The notes under the pieces are model-generated. The model had not been told where the DNA came from. It worked only from the letters and a program-made list of their open reading frames with translations, and searched no databases. A DNA stretch of 64,000 nucleotides from Phoma sp. XZ068 (Eukaryota > Ascomycota > Dothideomycetes > Pleosporales > Didymellaceae), in assembly GCA_004835665.1 (NCBI GenBank), contig RBKR01000008.1, positions 372,001 to 436,000 of the forward strand. The letters run 5' to 3'. A program made the translations under genes and the position numbers. Each line of letters opens with the position of its first letter. The first letter of the stretch is position 1. Below, piece after piece: positions 1-10,692 of the stretch.

Positions 1-289
1 GCAGCGTCTTGCGCCGCGTCTCCTCGCCCGCGCTCTTGGTGACGCCGGGGCGCCCCAGCACTTTCGGCTTGGCATTGGTGGTTGCGTACTCGAATTTCTG
101 CGGGCGCGAGAGGTGCTTGAATTCGAAGGGGTTGAAGGACTCGCGGATCGAGGCGAGGGCGGAGGCCTTTTGCGCGTGGTGCGCGGCGTTTTTGCTCTGT
201 GATTTCTTCTCTTTTTTGGATTTTTGCGGGCCGGTGAGGCCTTGGTCGCGGAGCGAGGCCTTGAGGCGTTTGAGTTGGGACGGCGGCAT
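1..289 (-). CDS. NOP14: Nucleolar protein Nop14, N-terminal part (cut by window start)
   Basis: Reading the minus strand from the ATG at 289-287 gives 96 codons with no stop up to the window edge. The protein starts MPPSQLKRLKASLRDQG, then a lysine-rich run, then SIRESFNPFEFKH and a GRPG..K..GEE.RR segment. This is the conserved beginning of Nop14, a component of the small-subunit processome needed for 18S rRNA maturation in the nucleolus. The start is firm because the family begins with the same MPPSQLKRLK motif. The rest of the gene lies outside the window. No intron is visible in the part present. Confidence 0.85.
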   Translation of the reverse strand, partial: MPPSQLKRLKASLRDQGLTGPQKSKKEKKSQSKNAAHHAQKASALASIRESFNPFEFKHLSRPQKFEYATTNAKPKVLGRPGVTKSAGEETRRKTL

Positions 290-573
290 CTTGACGGGTG
301 TTCTCTCGTGGGAGAGACGGAGCGACTTGTTAGACCTGCCTGCAGACTGCCAGGCGGGAGATGGGTGTTTCCCGCCTGTCCAGAAATTTTGGCCAAGAGT
401 TCGGTGTGGGGCTTCACCGCCTGCTGTGTTGGTGGTAGCTCGTCGGACCCCTGCTCCCATGCTGCAGCTGCATCATCGCCCGTCTTTAAGCTGCAACGAA
501 GCATACCAGTATGTCGTCCACCACGACCAAACGCTGCATGCCATGATCCCAGCCTGTCCAACATAACACAACC

Positions 574-1270
574 ATGGCCCCAAACATACCCGACCACTAC
601 CTCTGGCTCGGCCTCGGTACACCTCCGCCCTCACAAAATCACAACCGCCCAGCTAACCCACCCAGGCGTATTCACCTTCTTCGCAATCCAACACGTCGCC
701 CACGGCCTGCGCACCGTAAAATCCCTCACCACCGTCCACCGCCCACCCCCCAAACCCCTCGGCATCCACACCCCGACCTCACAAGAAGACGCCATAAAAA
801 CAACCTCCCTGCTCGTCCTCGCGCAATCCCACAACGTCGAGATCCGCGCCTCGGCCACGAAGCTGCTGTGCGAGCGCTTCTACGCAAACGACAGCGCGCG
901 CAAACTGCTGTTGCGGGATCTCGGCAGCGAGAAGAAAGATGTGCAGAGGCGGGCGCAGCTTGCGTTTCGATTACTGCGGGATTACGGTGTTTTTCGGGAT
1001 CGTGGGTTGAGTTATGGGTATGGGGGGGTTGAGCCGCGCGTGCCGTGGGATGAGGCGGAGGTGTGGTCTGGTGGAGGGGGTGTGCGGGAGAGGGGGCAGG
1101 AGAGTGGGGAGGAGGAGCGGGATGCGAGGAGGAGGCGGAGAGAGGCTGTGGTGATTCATGATGGGGAGGGGAGGGTGGGGGAGGGGGACGTGTGGATGCG
1201 GGATCGCGAGGGGGTGATGAGTTTGGATATGGAGGTTGGGGAGTTGGTGATTGATGGAGTGACGCATTGA
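574..1270 (+). CDS. Small membrane-anchored protein of unknown function
   Basis: I do not recognise the family. Exon 1 is 574-616 and exon 2 is 666-1270, with an intron at 617-665 (49 nt, GTACAC donor, CTAAC branch site, CCCAG acceptor). Splicing gives 215 residues. Residues about 8-26 form a hydrophobic segment (HYLWLGLGVFTFFAIQHV) that fits a membrane anchor near the N-terminus. Residues about 60-115 look alpha-helical, with ARM/HEAT-like wording such as IRASATKLLCERF and DVQRRAQLAFRLLRDYG. The last third is glycine- and arginine-rich. The start at 574 is preferred over the longer open frame beginning at 224, because the splice joins a clean hydrophobic helix and the upstream sequence overlaps the NOP14 promoter side. 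Confidence 0.6.
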
Positions 1271-1456
1271 TTAAGACGACGTTATGATACCCCTTAGCGA
1301 AATACTTCAAGATCGAGCTTTCATGTTTGTTGTATTTTTGTACAGTCTATGCGTCCCGCTCAAGGCGGATTAATGGGTATTTTCTATGTCCATGTCCTAA
1401 GAGACCTTTTGAATGGAGTTGTTCTATTCACACAAGGAAAGGAAGTCATAGCTTCT

Positions 1457-3231
1457 CTACTCCTTCTTCGTCTCAGCAGCCTTCTCCTCCTTGCCTGCTG
1501 GCATCTCATCCTTCCTCGCGCGCTCATCCTGCTCTGTGCGCTCTGCACTGCCCTCAGTAGCGCCCGAGTCACCACTGCTGGCCTCGGCCTCGTTGCTCTC
1601 TGCCGCAGCCTTGGCCTCAGCCTTCTTAGGCTTGTCATCCTCGTCAATGTCCTCGTGGTCCTTGGGCGACGCATTCTCCTTGTTCTCGTGGGACTGTACC
1701 TGCTCGTTCTCCTCCTCAATGAGCTCTTGCTGCTCCTTGAGGACCTCGAGACGCTGCTTGTTGGTGGCGGCGCCCTCGGTGGTGTTGACCTCGAGCTCAA
1801 TCTCGTGGTACAGCTCCTCAGGGATACTGGACAGAACAGCCTCAAGCGCATCAATCTGCGATGTGGCGTCCGCCTCCTTACCCTGGACGTAGACGAAGGC
1901 GTTCGAGAGGACAAGGATGGTCGAGGGAACACCGTGCTTGAGACGGAGGTCGAGCCAGGTCTGGAGGTCATCCCGGAGACGGCCAGGGGAGACACCATAT
2001 GTGCGGAGACCACGGCTGGCGCAGGCAGTCTGAAGTTCTGGTACGGAAAGCGAGTCGACACCTTCGTATGCGATCGCCCTGTCGTCACGCTTGATCTGCC
2101 TCATGCGAACGCGAACCTGGTAACGGAGGAAGTTGTCGGTGCCGAACGAGGTAATGTTCATGTAGCGGCAGATGGAAACGAGCTGGGGTCGGGACAGGTT
2201 GTCAAGAGTCAAATCGTCCTTGAAGATCTTGCAAACCTTGATGATCTCCTCTGGTGTAGGCTTCTCGCCAGTAGTGCGGACCTGTACTTCGTCAACACTG
2301 CGACTCATGCCATTTCATGCGAGTGTACGTACCTTGCGGAAGAACTCGGCAAATTCCTCCCGCTGCGCGTTCTCAGCAGAGATAGGCAGACCGGTTTCCT
2401 TCAAAGTTGAGCGCAGGAACTCGCTGACCTCCTTCCTTGTGGATCGAAGGCGCTTAGCCTTGGCATCTTTCGAGGACTGGCCCTCGTATGTGCTGGGAAG
2501 CATGTTGGGGAACAGCTTCAGGGCGACGGGGAGCAACAGCTCGGCGAAGGGAACGATGACGAAGGGCAGGAAGGGGATCAGACGTCCCAAATCCTGCACT
2601 GTACGTTGCAGCTGCAGCGCTGTCAGTAATCTACTTTGGCAAGCTACTCCAAGACCCATACCTGTCGTCGTTCACGTCTTGTGAGCTCATAGCCAGCAGC
2701 CATCTTCAAGGCGAGCTTCGAGCTGATCTTGATCTCAAATCCAAGCAGCTTGGTGCCGTCCCAGTAGTGCGCCGCCTCATGCTTCACCTTCTCCCAGAGC
2801 GTCAGCTTCTTCTTGATCTCCTCCTTCTTCGCAATCGCCTTTTTCTCAGCATCCGTCTCCGCGGTCGCCTTTTCCGAGGCGAGTTCGCTCATAGTTTGCG
2901 CATCCTGGGCGGCGGTCTTTGGGGTGGCGGTAGGCCCGGTCTTTGGGATGATGGTGTCCTTCTCGAGAGGGGTGGCAATCTTCTCTTTAAGAGCTTCCTG
3001 CTCACTCTGAGAGACCGGCTTGCTCGCTTTGTTGGGATTGAAGCCTGGCGGAGGGTAGGTGCCTGGTGTGGTTGTCTGCGATGTCTCGGTCTGGAAGCTT
3101 CGGTATGGGAGCAGAATGGCGATCGCAGAGACGTTTTTGGGCATGGGGCGGTGGTAAGGTCGTCCAGCGGTCCTCATGCCAGCCCTGAAGACAGCAGGCG
3201 CTGCCCGGGAGGCAGTTCGAGCGACGTACAT
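1457..3231 (-). CDS. MDM38: LETM1-domain mitochondrial inner-membrane protein (Mdm38-like)
   Basis: Three exons (3231-2662, 2611-2333, 2281-1457) encode 557 residues. The introns are 50 and 51 nt and carry CTGAC or similar branch sites. The N-terminus is rich in Arg, Ala and Ser and looks like a mitochondrial presequence. Next comes a charged helical stretch, then the LETM1 region: ELTRRERRQ, LIPFLPFVIVPFAELLLPVALKLFPNMLPS (the membrane segment, residues about 200-230) and the ribosome-binding-like domain with LDNLSRPQLVSICRYM and LRYQ. The tail is acidic and lysine-rich. The family (Mdm38/Ylh47/LETM1) takes part in K+/H+ exchange across the inner membrane and helps insert mitochondrially made proteins. 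The gene is divergent from the adenylate kinase gene, 778 bp apart. Confidence 0.9.
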
Positions 3232-4009
3232 TGCACCGTAAGCAACGGCAGTGGCGGTAGAGAGCGACGTAGGTGGTTTGAATGTTGTATATAGTACAGC
3301 AGAAGAAAAAAGAAGGCTAGATTACAAGCAGTCGATAGAAGCAAGCAGCTAGAGGCGATGTGCTGATGCGGAATGTGCGATGAAAACGCCCTGACAAGAC
3401 GAGCTAGAATAATTCCCAGGAACAGATCGCTGCGGCCGTTCGCGCCCCGAAAGCTTGGCCTCCGTAGGGCTGTGCTTACCACGCCGACTCTGGACGCCAC
3501 TGAACGTGACAATCCCGTGACATGCGCAGGGAAAACCCGGGTGTGTTTCAGGCAGACGTCAGAGGGCGATCCATGGCTGCAGGCTGGTTGTTGGGGCCGA
3601 ACCGAGGCTAGAGGTGGCGGTGGTTTATCTGCCTCCCGGTCGCTCAGAATGAGGGCACGCGGGAGGCCAAGGGCACTCGGTTGCGGTACCGGCCCTCCGC
3701 ATTCGCGGTCAATATGGGCAATAATCCGAGAACTCGCGTCGCCCGTCACGAGCCGCCCCTCCAAGTTCTCTACACTCGCGCTTGTTTGGTAACTTATTTC
3801 ACTCCTTTGGTGTCTTTCTTCCTGCTCTGCGATTACATATTCCACTAAACACTATCCACAACCTTCAATATGATCTCTTGCTGAGAGAAACCCTACCCGG
3901 ACGAAGCCCTCGGCTTCCCTTTCGCCGCGCCATACCATTATCCCCAGCACCATATATTATTTGCCCACCTTCGCAACCCTTGTATACCGCATAGACTGAA
4001 TCGAATACA
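3232..4009. other. Divergent intergenic region between MDM38 and ADK2
   Basis: These 778 bases separate two divergently transcribed mitochondrial genes and presumably hold both promoters. The stretch just before ADK2 (about 3830-4009) is C/T-rich, as expected of a fungal 5' leader. Open frames here carry no recognisable domain. Confidence 0.5.
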
Positions 4010-4880
4010 ATGGCTCTCCAAAGTCTGTCAAGAGCGGCACGAATCATCCTGGTTGGCGCACCAGGTGTAGGAAAAGGCACTCAGACCGAGCGACTGATGA
4101 AGCAGTTCCCCGAACTCTCTTCGATTAGTTCGGGCGACTTGCTGAGGAAGAATGTTAGGGAGCGCACCCCGCTCGGTATGTACATTCCACTCGCCACAAT
4201 GCACTCGCTAATACCATCCAGGTGTTCAGGCCGAAGCCAAGATGAAGGCCGGCGCATTGGTTCCAGACAGCATGATCCTACGACTCATCGTTAACGAGCT
4301 CTCAACACGTGGGTGGATTAGAGATAGCACTGTGCGGCCGTACGCTGTGTACTCGAGCTCAACAGCTATGGAGGATATGACGGTCGACTCGGTCTCGATC
4401 CCCTCTTCGATCAAGACTGCAAAGTACACCTACTCGGACCACCCAGATGCTTCCTTCATTCTGGACGGCTTCCCTCGCACAGCGAACCAGGCAGTGCAGC
4501 TGAACGACATTGTGCCCATCAACATGGTTGTCAACATCAACACGCCCAGCGAGATCATCATCGATCGCATTTGCAATCGGTGGGTGCACGCGCCCTCGGG
4601 ACGGGTCTACAACACTACTTTTAATGCGCCAAAGGTTGAAGGCAAAGACGACATCACAGGCGAGCCGCTCACACGGCGCGCTGATGACGACCCGGAGGTG
4701 TGGAAGCAGCGACTCCAGAGCTTCAAGGAGAACAACGAGCCGCTGCTCGAGCACTATGACAAGGCAGGCCTCTTGTGGACCGTCAACGGCAACAGCAGTG
4801 ACGAGATCACCCCGCAGCTATTCGAGGAATTCGGCAAGCGGTTTGGCGTGCCCGCTCCTGAGGTAGTAGGAGGCTTGTAA
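4010..4880 (+). CDS. ADK2: Mitochondrial adenylate kinase / GTP:AMP phosphotransferase
   Basis: Exon 1 is 4010-4175 and exon 2 is 4222-4880, around a 46-nt intron with GTATGT donor and CTAAT branch. The protein has 274 residues. It shows the P-loop GAPGVGKGTQ (residues about 16-25), the NMP-binding SSGDLLR, the LDGFPRT motif and the long-form LID domain beginning ICNRWVHAPSGRVYN and containing DDITGEPLTRR. This enzyme transfers phosphate from GTP or ATP to AMP in the mitochondrial matrix. Between STRGW and LDGFPR there are about 45 residues (Ser/Thr/Tyr-rich, beginning IRDSTVRPYAV) that short bacterial kinases lack. As far as I recall, fungal Adk2 proteins carry a variable insert here, so I treat it as coding. 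Confidence 0.9.
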
Positions 4881-5129
4881 TCGTGTTATATACCATTTTG
4901 TTTGCGTTGGCGGACAACGCATTTCGTTCTGGAAACGGTATGGCAACGGCATTGGCGGTATTCTGTTTGGGTATCTTCGGAGGATTGCATGATTGGGCAG
5001 GCACGACTCTCATTCACCTGTACATATTGACCGCTACTGGCACGCAGCGGTCTAAATTCCCTGTAGACGCTCGTAATGCGCTTGTATGATCACTCTGTTA
5101 CTCTTACAGCCTTTTTTAAAATTATCAAC

Positions 5130-6699
5130 ATGAAGTTCGCGCAACCAGGCTTTGCTGTACACGAGCCAGTGTGGCGCCCCGCTAACCCAGCGTTCCAGAC
5201 GTCACCGGCGCTGGCACCAGCCTCAACTCCACCGTCGTCCCCAGACTCAAACCACGCCCCAGCGAACTTTGAAGTTATCTGGGCTGACAGCACCTCTGAG
5301 CTCTCAGACGATTGGTCAGACATTGCACAAGATTCTCACACTGTCCAAGGTAGCCCGTCTGCCCGCAACGCACGCGCAATGGCGGAGGACTTCAGCGAAG
5401 GGCGCCTAGAGACATTCGTCGGCAGCCCGCAGAAGGAGCTGGCAGGCACCCAGAACGCCTATGTCTCATACCTCGTTACTACCAAGGTACATTGCACCTA
5501 GATGCTCGACGCTGCTACTCCATCCCATCTCAACGTACTCACACACTCTCCAGTCCGACTACCAGTCCTTCCAGAAGCCCGACTTCTCCGTCCGCCGCCG
5601 CTTCACCGACTTCGTCTTCCTCTGGAAACAACTCTCGAAAGAATATCCACAATGCGCCGTGCCCCCGCTGCCCGACAAGCACAAAATGGAGTATGTTCGT
5701 GGAGACCGCTTTGGTCCGGACTTCACCCAAAGGCGCGCACACTCTCTGCACCGCTTCCTGAAGCGGTTATCGCTGCACCCCGTGCTGCGAAGGGCCATGC
5801 TTCTCATCACTTTTCTTGAGACCCCAGACTGGAACCAGCACATGAAGGGGCGCTCCTCGAGAGCTGCGAGTGGGTCGGAGCCTGGCGGCGGCGGCATCGT
5901 GGACGCAATCGCAGAGAGCTTCGTCAACACTTTCACCAAGGTTCACAAGCCAGACAAGCGCTTCATCGAAGTCAGCGAACGAGCGGGCAAGCTCACAGAA
6001 GACCTGAACAATGTCGAGAAGGTCACTGTCCGCGTGGCTAGGCGGCAGGCAGATCTCGAGCAGGACTATGCAGACCTCGCAACACAATGCCAGAAGCTGA
6101 CGACCCTCGAACCAGCCGTCGAAAGCACCCTAACATCGTTCGCTGCATCCGTAACTACCACATCACAAGGCTTTAAATCCATCAAAGAGCACACGGATCA
6201 AAACTACCTCACCTCTCTGCGCGACATGGACGCCTACATCCTCGCGCTGCGCAACCTCCTCCGCACACGCGAAGCCAAACAGCTCGACTTCGAAGCCCTC
6301 TCCGAATACCTTGCCAAATCCGCCGCCGACCGCGACTCGCTCGCATCGCAGCACGGTGCAGGTATGGGCGCATCAGGGTTTCTTCGCTCCAAGGTCGAAG
6401 ACTTCCGCGGCATCGATCACGATCAAGCACGGCGCCAGCGCGTACGAAAACTCGAGGTTGAGATCGAGCGGCTGACGGGCGAGGTGGAGAGCAGCAAGAA
6501 GGCTACAGAGGCGTTCGATGAACACACTGTCAAGGAAGTAGCGGACTTTGAAAGAATCAAAGCTGTTGAGTTCAAGGATACCCTAGGCGATCTGGCCGAT
6601 GCTCACGTCGATTTCTTCCAGGGAACCATCGAGACGTGGGAGAAATTCTTGGAGGATATGAGGAAGGAGGAAGATGAGCGGAAAGCTGTTGCGTCATAG
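5130..6699 (+). CDS. SNX4: Sorting nexin Snx4/Atg24 (PX-BAR protein)
   Basis: Exon 1 is 5130-5486 and exon 2 is 5554-6699, around a 67-nt intron; the product is 500 residues. After a Pro/Ser-rich head comes a PX domain: RRRFTDFVFLWKQL (phosphoinositide-binding Arg pair), PPLPDKHKMEY and RRAHSLHRFLKRLSLHP. It is followed by a long helical BAR region rich in coiled coil, ending near WEKFLEDMRKEEDE. Snx4 binds PI3P on endosomes, retrieves SNAREs to the Golgi and supports selective autophagy. I chose the ATG at 5130 (MKFAQPGFAVHEP); an in-frame ATG at 5076 would add 18 residues. The frame ends in TAG at 6697-6699, but sense codons continue beyond it (see the next entry). Confidence 0.9.
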
Positions 6700-6837
6700 A
6701 TTGACGCTGCAGGTAGCCCTTTGGGATCTGGTGGTGGGGGCGAAGTTGCGCGAGTCGATGTTCCGCGAGCGGAGCTTATCTCTGCGGAGTTGGAGTTCAC
6801 GGGCTTGCTGAAGTCTTTTCAAAGACACTACCAGTGA
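6700..6837 (+). other. Open in-frame stretch following the SNX4 stop codon
   Basis: Directly after the SNX4 TAG the same frame stays open for 45 codons to a TGA at 6835-6837. The translation has a Gly-rich linker (GSPLGSGGGGE) and then a helix-like end, AELISAELEFTGLLKSFQRH. It looks like a natural C-terminal tail rather than 3' UTR. It could be reached by readthrough. It could also be part of the protein in relatives, lost here by one base change. No credible intron removes the TAG. Confidence 0.45.
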
Positions 6838-6945
6838 GCAATGGTAGAAGTGGTTGATGGGATTTGGCTGATCGGTAGATCATTAATACATCACGATTAT
6901 GTTCATACACAGCTCAACACGAGTTTCTGCTTTGCGATTATCCTC

Positions 6946-8890
6946 TCAAGGAATATCAGCATCACTATCATCTCCCGCAAAACCAAAACTGAACCCTCCC
7001 CCACCCTCCTCCTCATCACCACCCTTGGTCAGCTCTTCCCACTTCCCGCGCCCTTGCTTACTCTTCCTCTCCAGCTTTGCAAGCCCCTCCTCCAATATCT
7101 CAGGATGCTTCTCCCTCAACTTCTCCACAAACAACTCATACGCAGTATCCGCCACATCATCCTTAAACCCACTCACCTGCTCCCTCTGATCCCGCAAGAA
7201 CCCAAGCACATCAGCCAGCCTTGCCTCCGGCACAAAATTCTGCGTCAGCGCAAGCGACTCATCGAGGTTCAGCACGAGATGAAACCACCCACTCGGCACA
7301 TGCAACACCTCGCCCGCATAACAAATCCCTTCCTTCGCGCCGGGCGTGGCGCGCGCGAGCTCGTGGAAGGTGAGTAGGTACTCCGCTATACTCAGCGGGG
7401 CGGTGATTTCGCTGTGGTCTTCGCTTAGAATGATGCCTGGGGGTGGGGCGTGCGAACTGCCTGATGGGAACATGAGCCAGTATTTTGAGCCGGTGAGGAC
7501 GGCGTTCCAGGCTGATGTTGCGTTGGGGTCTTTGTGGAATGTGGAGCCTGAGCGGTTGGGTCCGAGGATCATCCAGCGGCAGTCTGGGCGCTGGGGGCCC
7601 AGGACGGAGAAGAGGTCGGGTCCGAAGCATTCTGGGGTCCAGTAGGCGGCGGATGGGTGGTGCGGTGGGAGGGATGTGTCGATTGCTGTTTTGGGGGCGA
7701 AGGCGCGGTCGAAGAGGTAGAGGGGGGATTCGTCGGCGTTGTTGTTGATGTATTGGATGTAGGTTGACATGGACCAGTCTACTGCTTCGGCGGTGAATTT
7801 GGTGTCGGGGAAGTTTTCGAGTAGGTATTGTGATGTCCATTTGCCGTATACGGGCCAGGCTTTCACCGGCTCAGTCAGGATGAAGGGTTTGTCGGTCCAT
7901 TTGGCAGAGTACTCTTCAGGCGTTAGATCGGGCAAGCGGGCGATGGTGTTGCGGGATGGGATGTTGGTTGTGTAGGATTTGAGAGAGGTGTGCGCGCATT
8001 GGAACGGCCTGTAGAGCACGTCCGAGAAGAGGTTGTTGCATGGCAGTGAGGTAACGTTTTCTGGTGGTGTGCTCAAATATGTGGCCCGCCATGTGCCTCG
8101 CCATGTAAAGTGCTCGGGTGAAGATCTGGGGGTTGTCAGTAATTGCCAGATAGATGCATGAAATCGAATGATTAGAGAGTAATTTGCTGGGCTGAAGAAA
8201 ACAATTTGTATTGGTAAAACATTCAGATCATTGCTAACTGTCCGAACTAGAAGAAAGTCGTAACACATAAAATGAGGCTTTTGCGTGAACGAGAACTGCA
8301 AAGTACCTGCGCCATGTTGGAACGAAGCAACCGGAGCGCTCCAAACCAGACCATAGTGTCTTTCGTCGCGACCGACATGGGACGGTTTTGGCCCCGTTGC
8401 CACGTTCTTCAGATGACTCTTAACAACACATACTACCCTTAATGAGCGGTCCGAATGTGGATTCCAACTCTTCATTCAGGAATGACTGGGGCTGAGCTCG
8501 GAGACAGGGCTGACAGAAGGAAAGCAGGAGTCAGAGCAATACTACTCACCCAACGAATAAGGCCCTCCATAACTCGTCCAAACGAGTAAAAGCGTATAGC
8601 GCTCGACATGTGCTTCCCAGTCGTATGAGAGCGTCAGCGTCGAATGACTCAAGAATGTGGTTCAGCAGCTCATCCGGGAGCCTGGCAAACGATCCACATC
8701 TCGACTTGATATTCTCAGTCGCTGTGTACGCATTTCCAGCCGGTTTGATGCCCAACGGGTGCGAGGGCACAGCTGTTGCCACTTCATCATCGTCCTGCTG
8801 GACTTGCACTGGCAAGGTGAGTTTCCTTTTTTTGGCGGGCTGTGATTCGGCAGAGGCAAAGCCGGGGTCCTGAAGAATGCCAGGCGCCAT
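6946..8890 (-). CDS. F-box and JmjC-domain protein (JMJD6-type oxygenase)
   Basis: Exon 1 is 8890-8550 and exon 2 is 8125-6946; together they encode 506 residues. Exon 1 carries an F-box (LPDELLNHILESFDADALIR, residues about 68-110). Exon 2 carries a JmjC fold of the JMJD6/phosphatidylserine-receptor class: STFHKDPNATSAWN supplies the His and Asp iron ligands, and VPSGWFHLVLNLDESLALTQNF supplies the second His region. This predicts an Fe(II)/2-oxoglutarate hydroxylase or demethylase tied to an SCF-type adaptor. The exon join restores VGSSPEHFTWRGTWR, the usual family continuation. The intron between them is long (424 nt) for this genome and is open in the exon 2 frame over most of its length. 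The C-terminal tail is Lys- and Gly-rich. Confidence 0.85.
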
Positions 8891-9273
8891 TGTCAAAGAA
8901 AGACCAGAAAAACTGGCCTGCAGGATCCGAACCGGGCGGCCTGTTGTGCTGCACGCAGACAAATCAAGGCAAATGCAACGCGGCGAGGAGTCACAGGCTA
9001 AACCACGGGCGTGAAAGGCGAAACCTGGGAGCGTTGGAGGTTGCCCCAAAGCCCCAAAATCAAAATCACTAGCGCGGCGTAAGCGCACTTTTGGGTTTTC
9101 TACAAAGTCTTTTTTGCCCCGCCGCCCATCTCTGCCCTCACCCACCAAACAACTTCTCCCAATACAACAACCAACAGCAGCGGCTACCTTACGGTCCCTC
9201 TGCTACTCCAATACAACCAGCTTTCTCCCCGACTACAGGCAGCGCCAGTAGTCCTTCACAACAAACATCCAAC
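8891..9273. other. Divergent promoter region between the F-box/JmjC gene and eIF4A
   Basis: 383 bases lie between the two start codons. A C/T- and CAA-rich leader (about 9120-9270) precedes the eIF4A ATG, which is typical for a highly expressed fungal translation gene. I see no further gene. Confidence 0.5.
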
Positions 9274-10217
9274 ATGGCTGACAAGGGTCTTGAGGACGTG
9301 CCTGAGGGTGAGTGCCTCTAAAATATTTTGCGCTGCAGTGCGGCGACGACCGCGATGAGCGCACGTCGCCCTCCGCTGCAGCGCACAACAGCCCAACGAC
9401 TGCGCGAGCGTACACTGACACCCTACGCAGGCCAGATCGAGTCCAACTACGATGAGACCACCGACTCCTTCGACAACATGAACCTGAAGGCTGAGCTCCT
9501 CCGTGGTGTCTACGCCTACGGTTTCGAGCGCCCTTCTGCTATCCAGCAGCGCGCCATCATGCCCGTCATCAAGGGTGAGTTTGCCCGGCACAGCGAAAAA
9601 CACGACTCCAGCAACTAACGTCCGCAGGCCACGATGTCATTGCGCAGGCTCAGTCCGGTACGGGTAAAACCGCTACCTTCTCGATCTCCACCCTCCAGAA
9701 GATCGACTCCTCCGTCAAGGCCTGCCAGGCTCTTATCCTCGCCCCCACCCGCGAGTTGGCCCAGCAGATCCAGAAGGTCGTCATCGCCATCGGTGACTTC
9801 ATGGACATTCAGTGCCACGCCTGCATTGGCGGCACCTCCGTCCGTGACGACATGAAGGCCCTCCAGGACGGCCCCCAGGTCGTCGTCGGTACTCCCGGCC
9901 GTGTCCAGGACATGATCCAGCGTCGTGTCCTCAAGACCGACCACATGAAGATGTTCGTCCTCGACGAGGCCGACGAGATGCTGTCCCGCGGTTTCACCGA
10001 GCAGATCTACGACATCTTCCAGCTTCTGCCCCAGTCCACCCAGGTCGTTCTCCTGTCCGCCACCATGCCCCAGGACGTCCTTGAGGTCACCACCAAGTTC
10101 ATGCGCGACCCCGTCCGCATTCTCGTCAAGAAGGACGAGCTTACCCTCGAAGGTATCAAGCAGTTCTACATTGCCGTCGAGAAGGAAGACTGGAAGCTCG
10201 ACACCCTCTCCGACTTG

Positions 10218-10256
<39 letters not shown>

Positions 10257-10692
10257 AACACCCGCAGGAAGGTTGACTGGCTCACCGACAAGCTCACTGC
10301 CCGTGACTTCACCGTCTCCGCCATGCACGGTGACATGGACCAGGGCCAGCGTGATGTCATCATGAAGGAGTTCCGCTCTGGATCTTCCCGTGTCCTCATC
10401 GCCACTGACCTTCTCGCCCGTGGTATCGATGTCCAGCAGGTTTCCCTCGTCATCAACTACGACCTCCCCGCCAACCGCGAGAACTACATTCACCGCATCG
10501 GTCGTGGTGGACGTTTCGGACGAAAGGGTGTTGCCATCAACTTCGTCACCGCTGACGATGTCCGCATGATGCGCGAGATTGAGCAGTTCTACAGCACACA
10601 GATCGAGGAGATGCCCATGAACGTGGCTGGTAAGTTTTGCAGTTCGAATGTGAAAAAAGCACACGCTAACGCATTACACAGACCTCATCTAA
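9274..10692 (+). CDS. TIF1: ATP-dependent RNA helicase eIF4A
   Basis: Four exons (9274-9307, 9431-9574, 9628-10629, 10682-10692) give 396 residues, the normal size of eIF4A. All DEAD-box motifs are present: the Q motif (GFERPSAIQQRAI), AQSGTGKT, PTRELAQQ, GTPGR, DEAD, SAT, ARGIDVQQV and HRIGRGGRFGRKG. eIF4A unwinds mRNA 5' leaders as part of the eIF4F cap complex. The last exon is only 11 nt and supplies the final D-L-I and the stop, the ending usual for this protein. Codon use is strongly biased to C-ending codons, as expected for abundant proteins, and this creates a long antisense open frame with no meaning. The first intron is 123 nt, longer than the other two. Confidence 0.96.

Noticed and set aside
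224..665. Longer unspliced start for the small membrane protein
   Set aside because: It runs antisense over the NOP14 start and lacks conserved features. The spliced start at 574 gives a coherent membrane helix.
1349..2410. 353-codon Leu/Val-rich plus-strand open frame
   Set aside because: It is antisense to MDM38 exons and an intron; the apparent hydrophobicity is the complement of Glu/Lys/Asp codons.
3174..3845. 223-codon minus-strand open frame upstream of MDM38
   Set aside because: It overlaps the MDM38 start in another frame and covers the promoter region. No domain.
9615..10664. 349-codon open frame antisense to eIF4A
   Set aside because: It is a mirror of the strong C-ending codon bias of eIF4A. 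The Val/Asp/Glu/Gly-rich translation has no domain.
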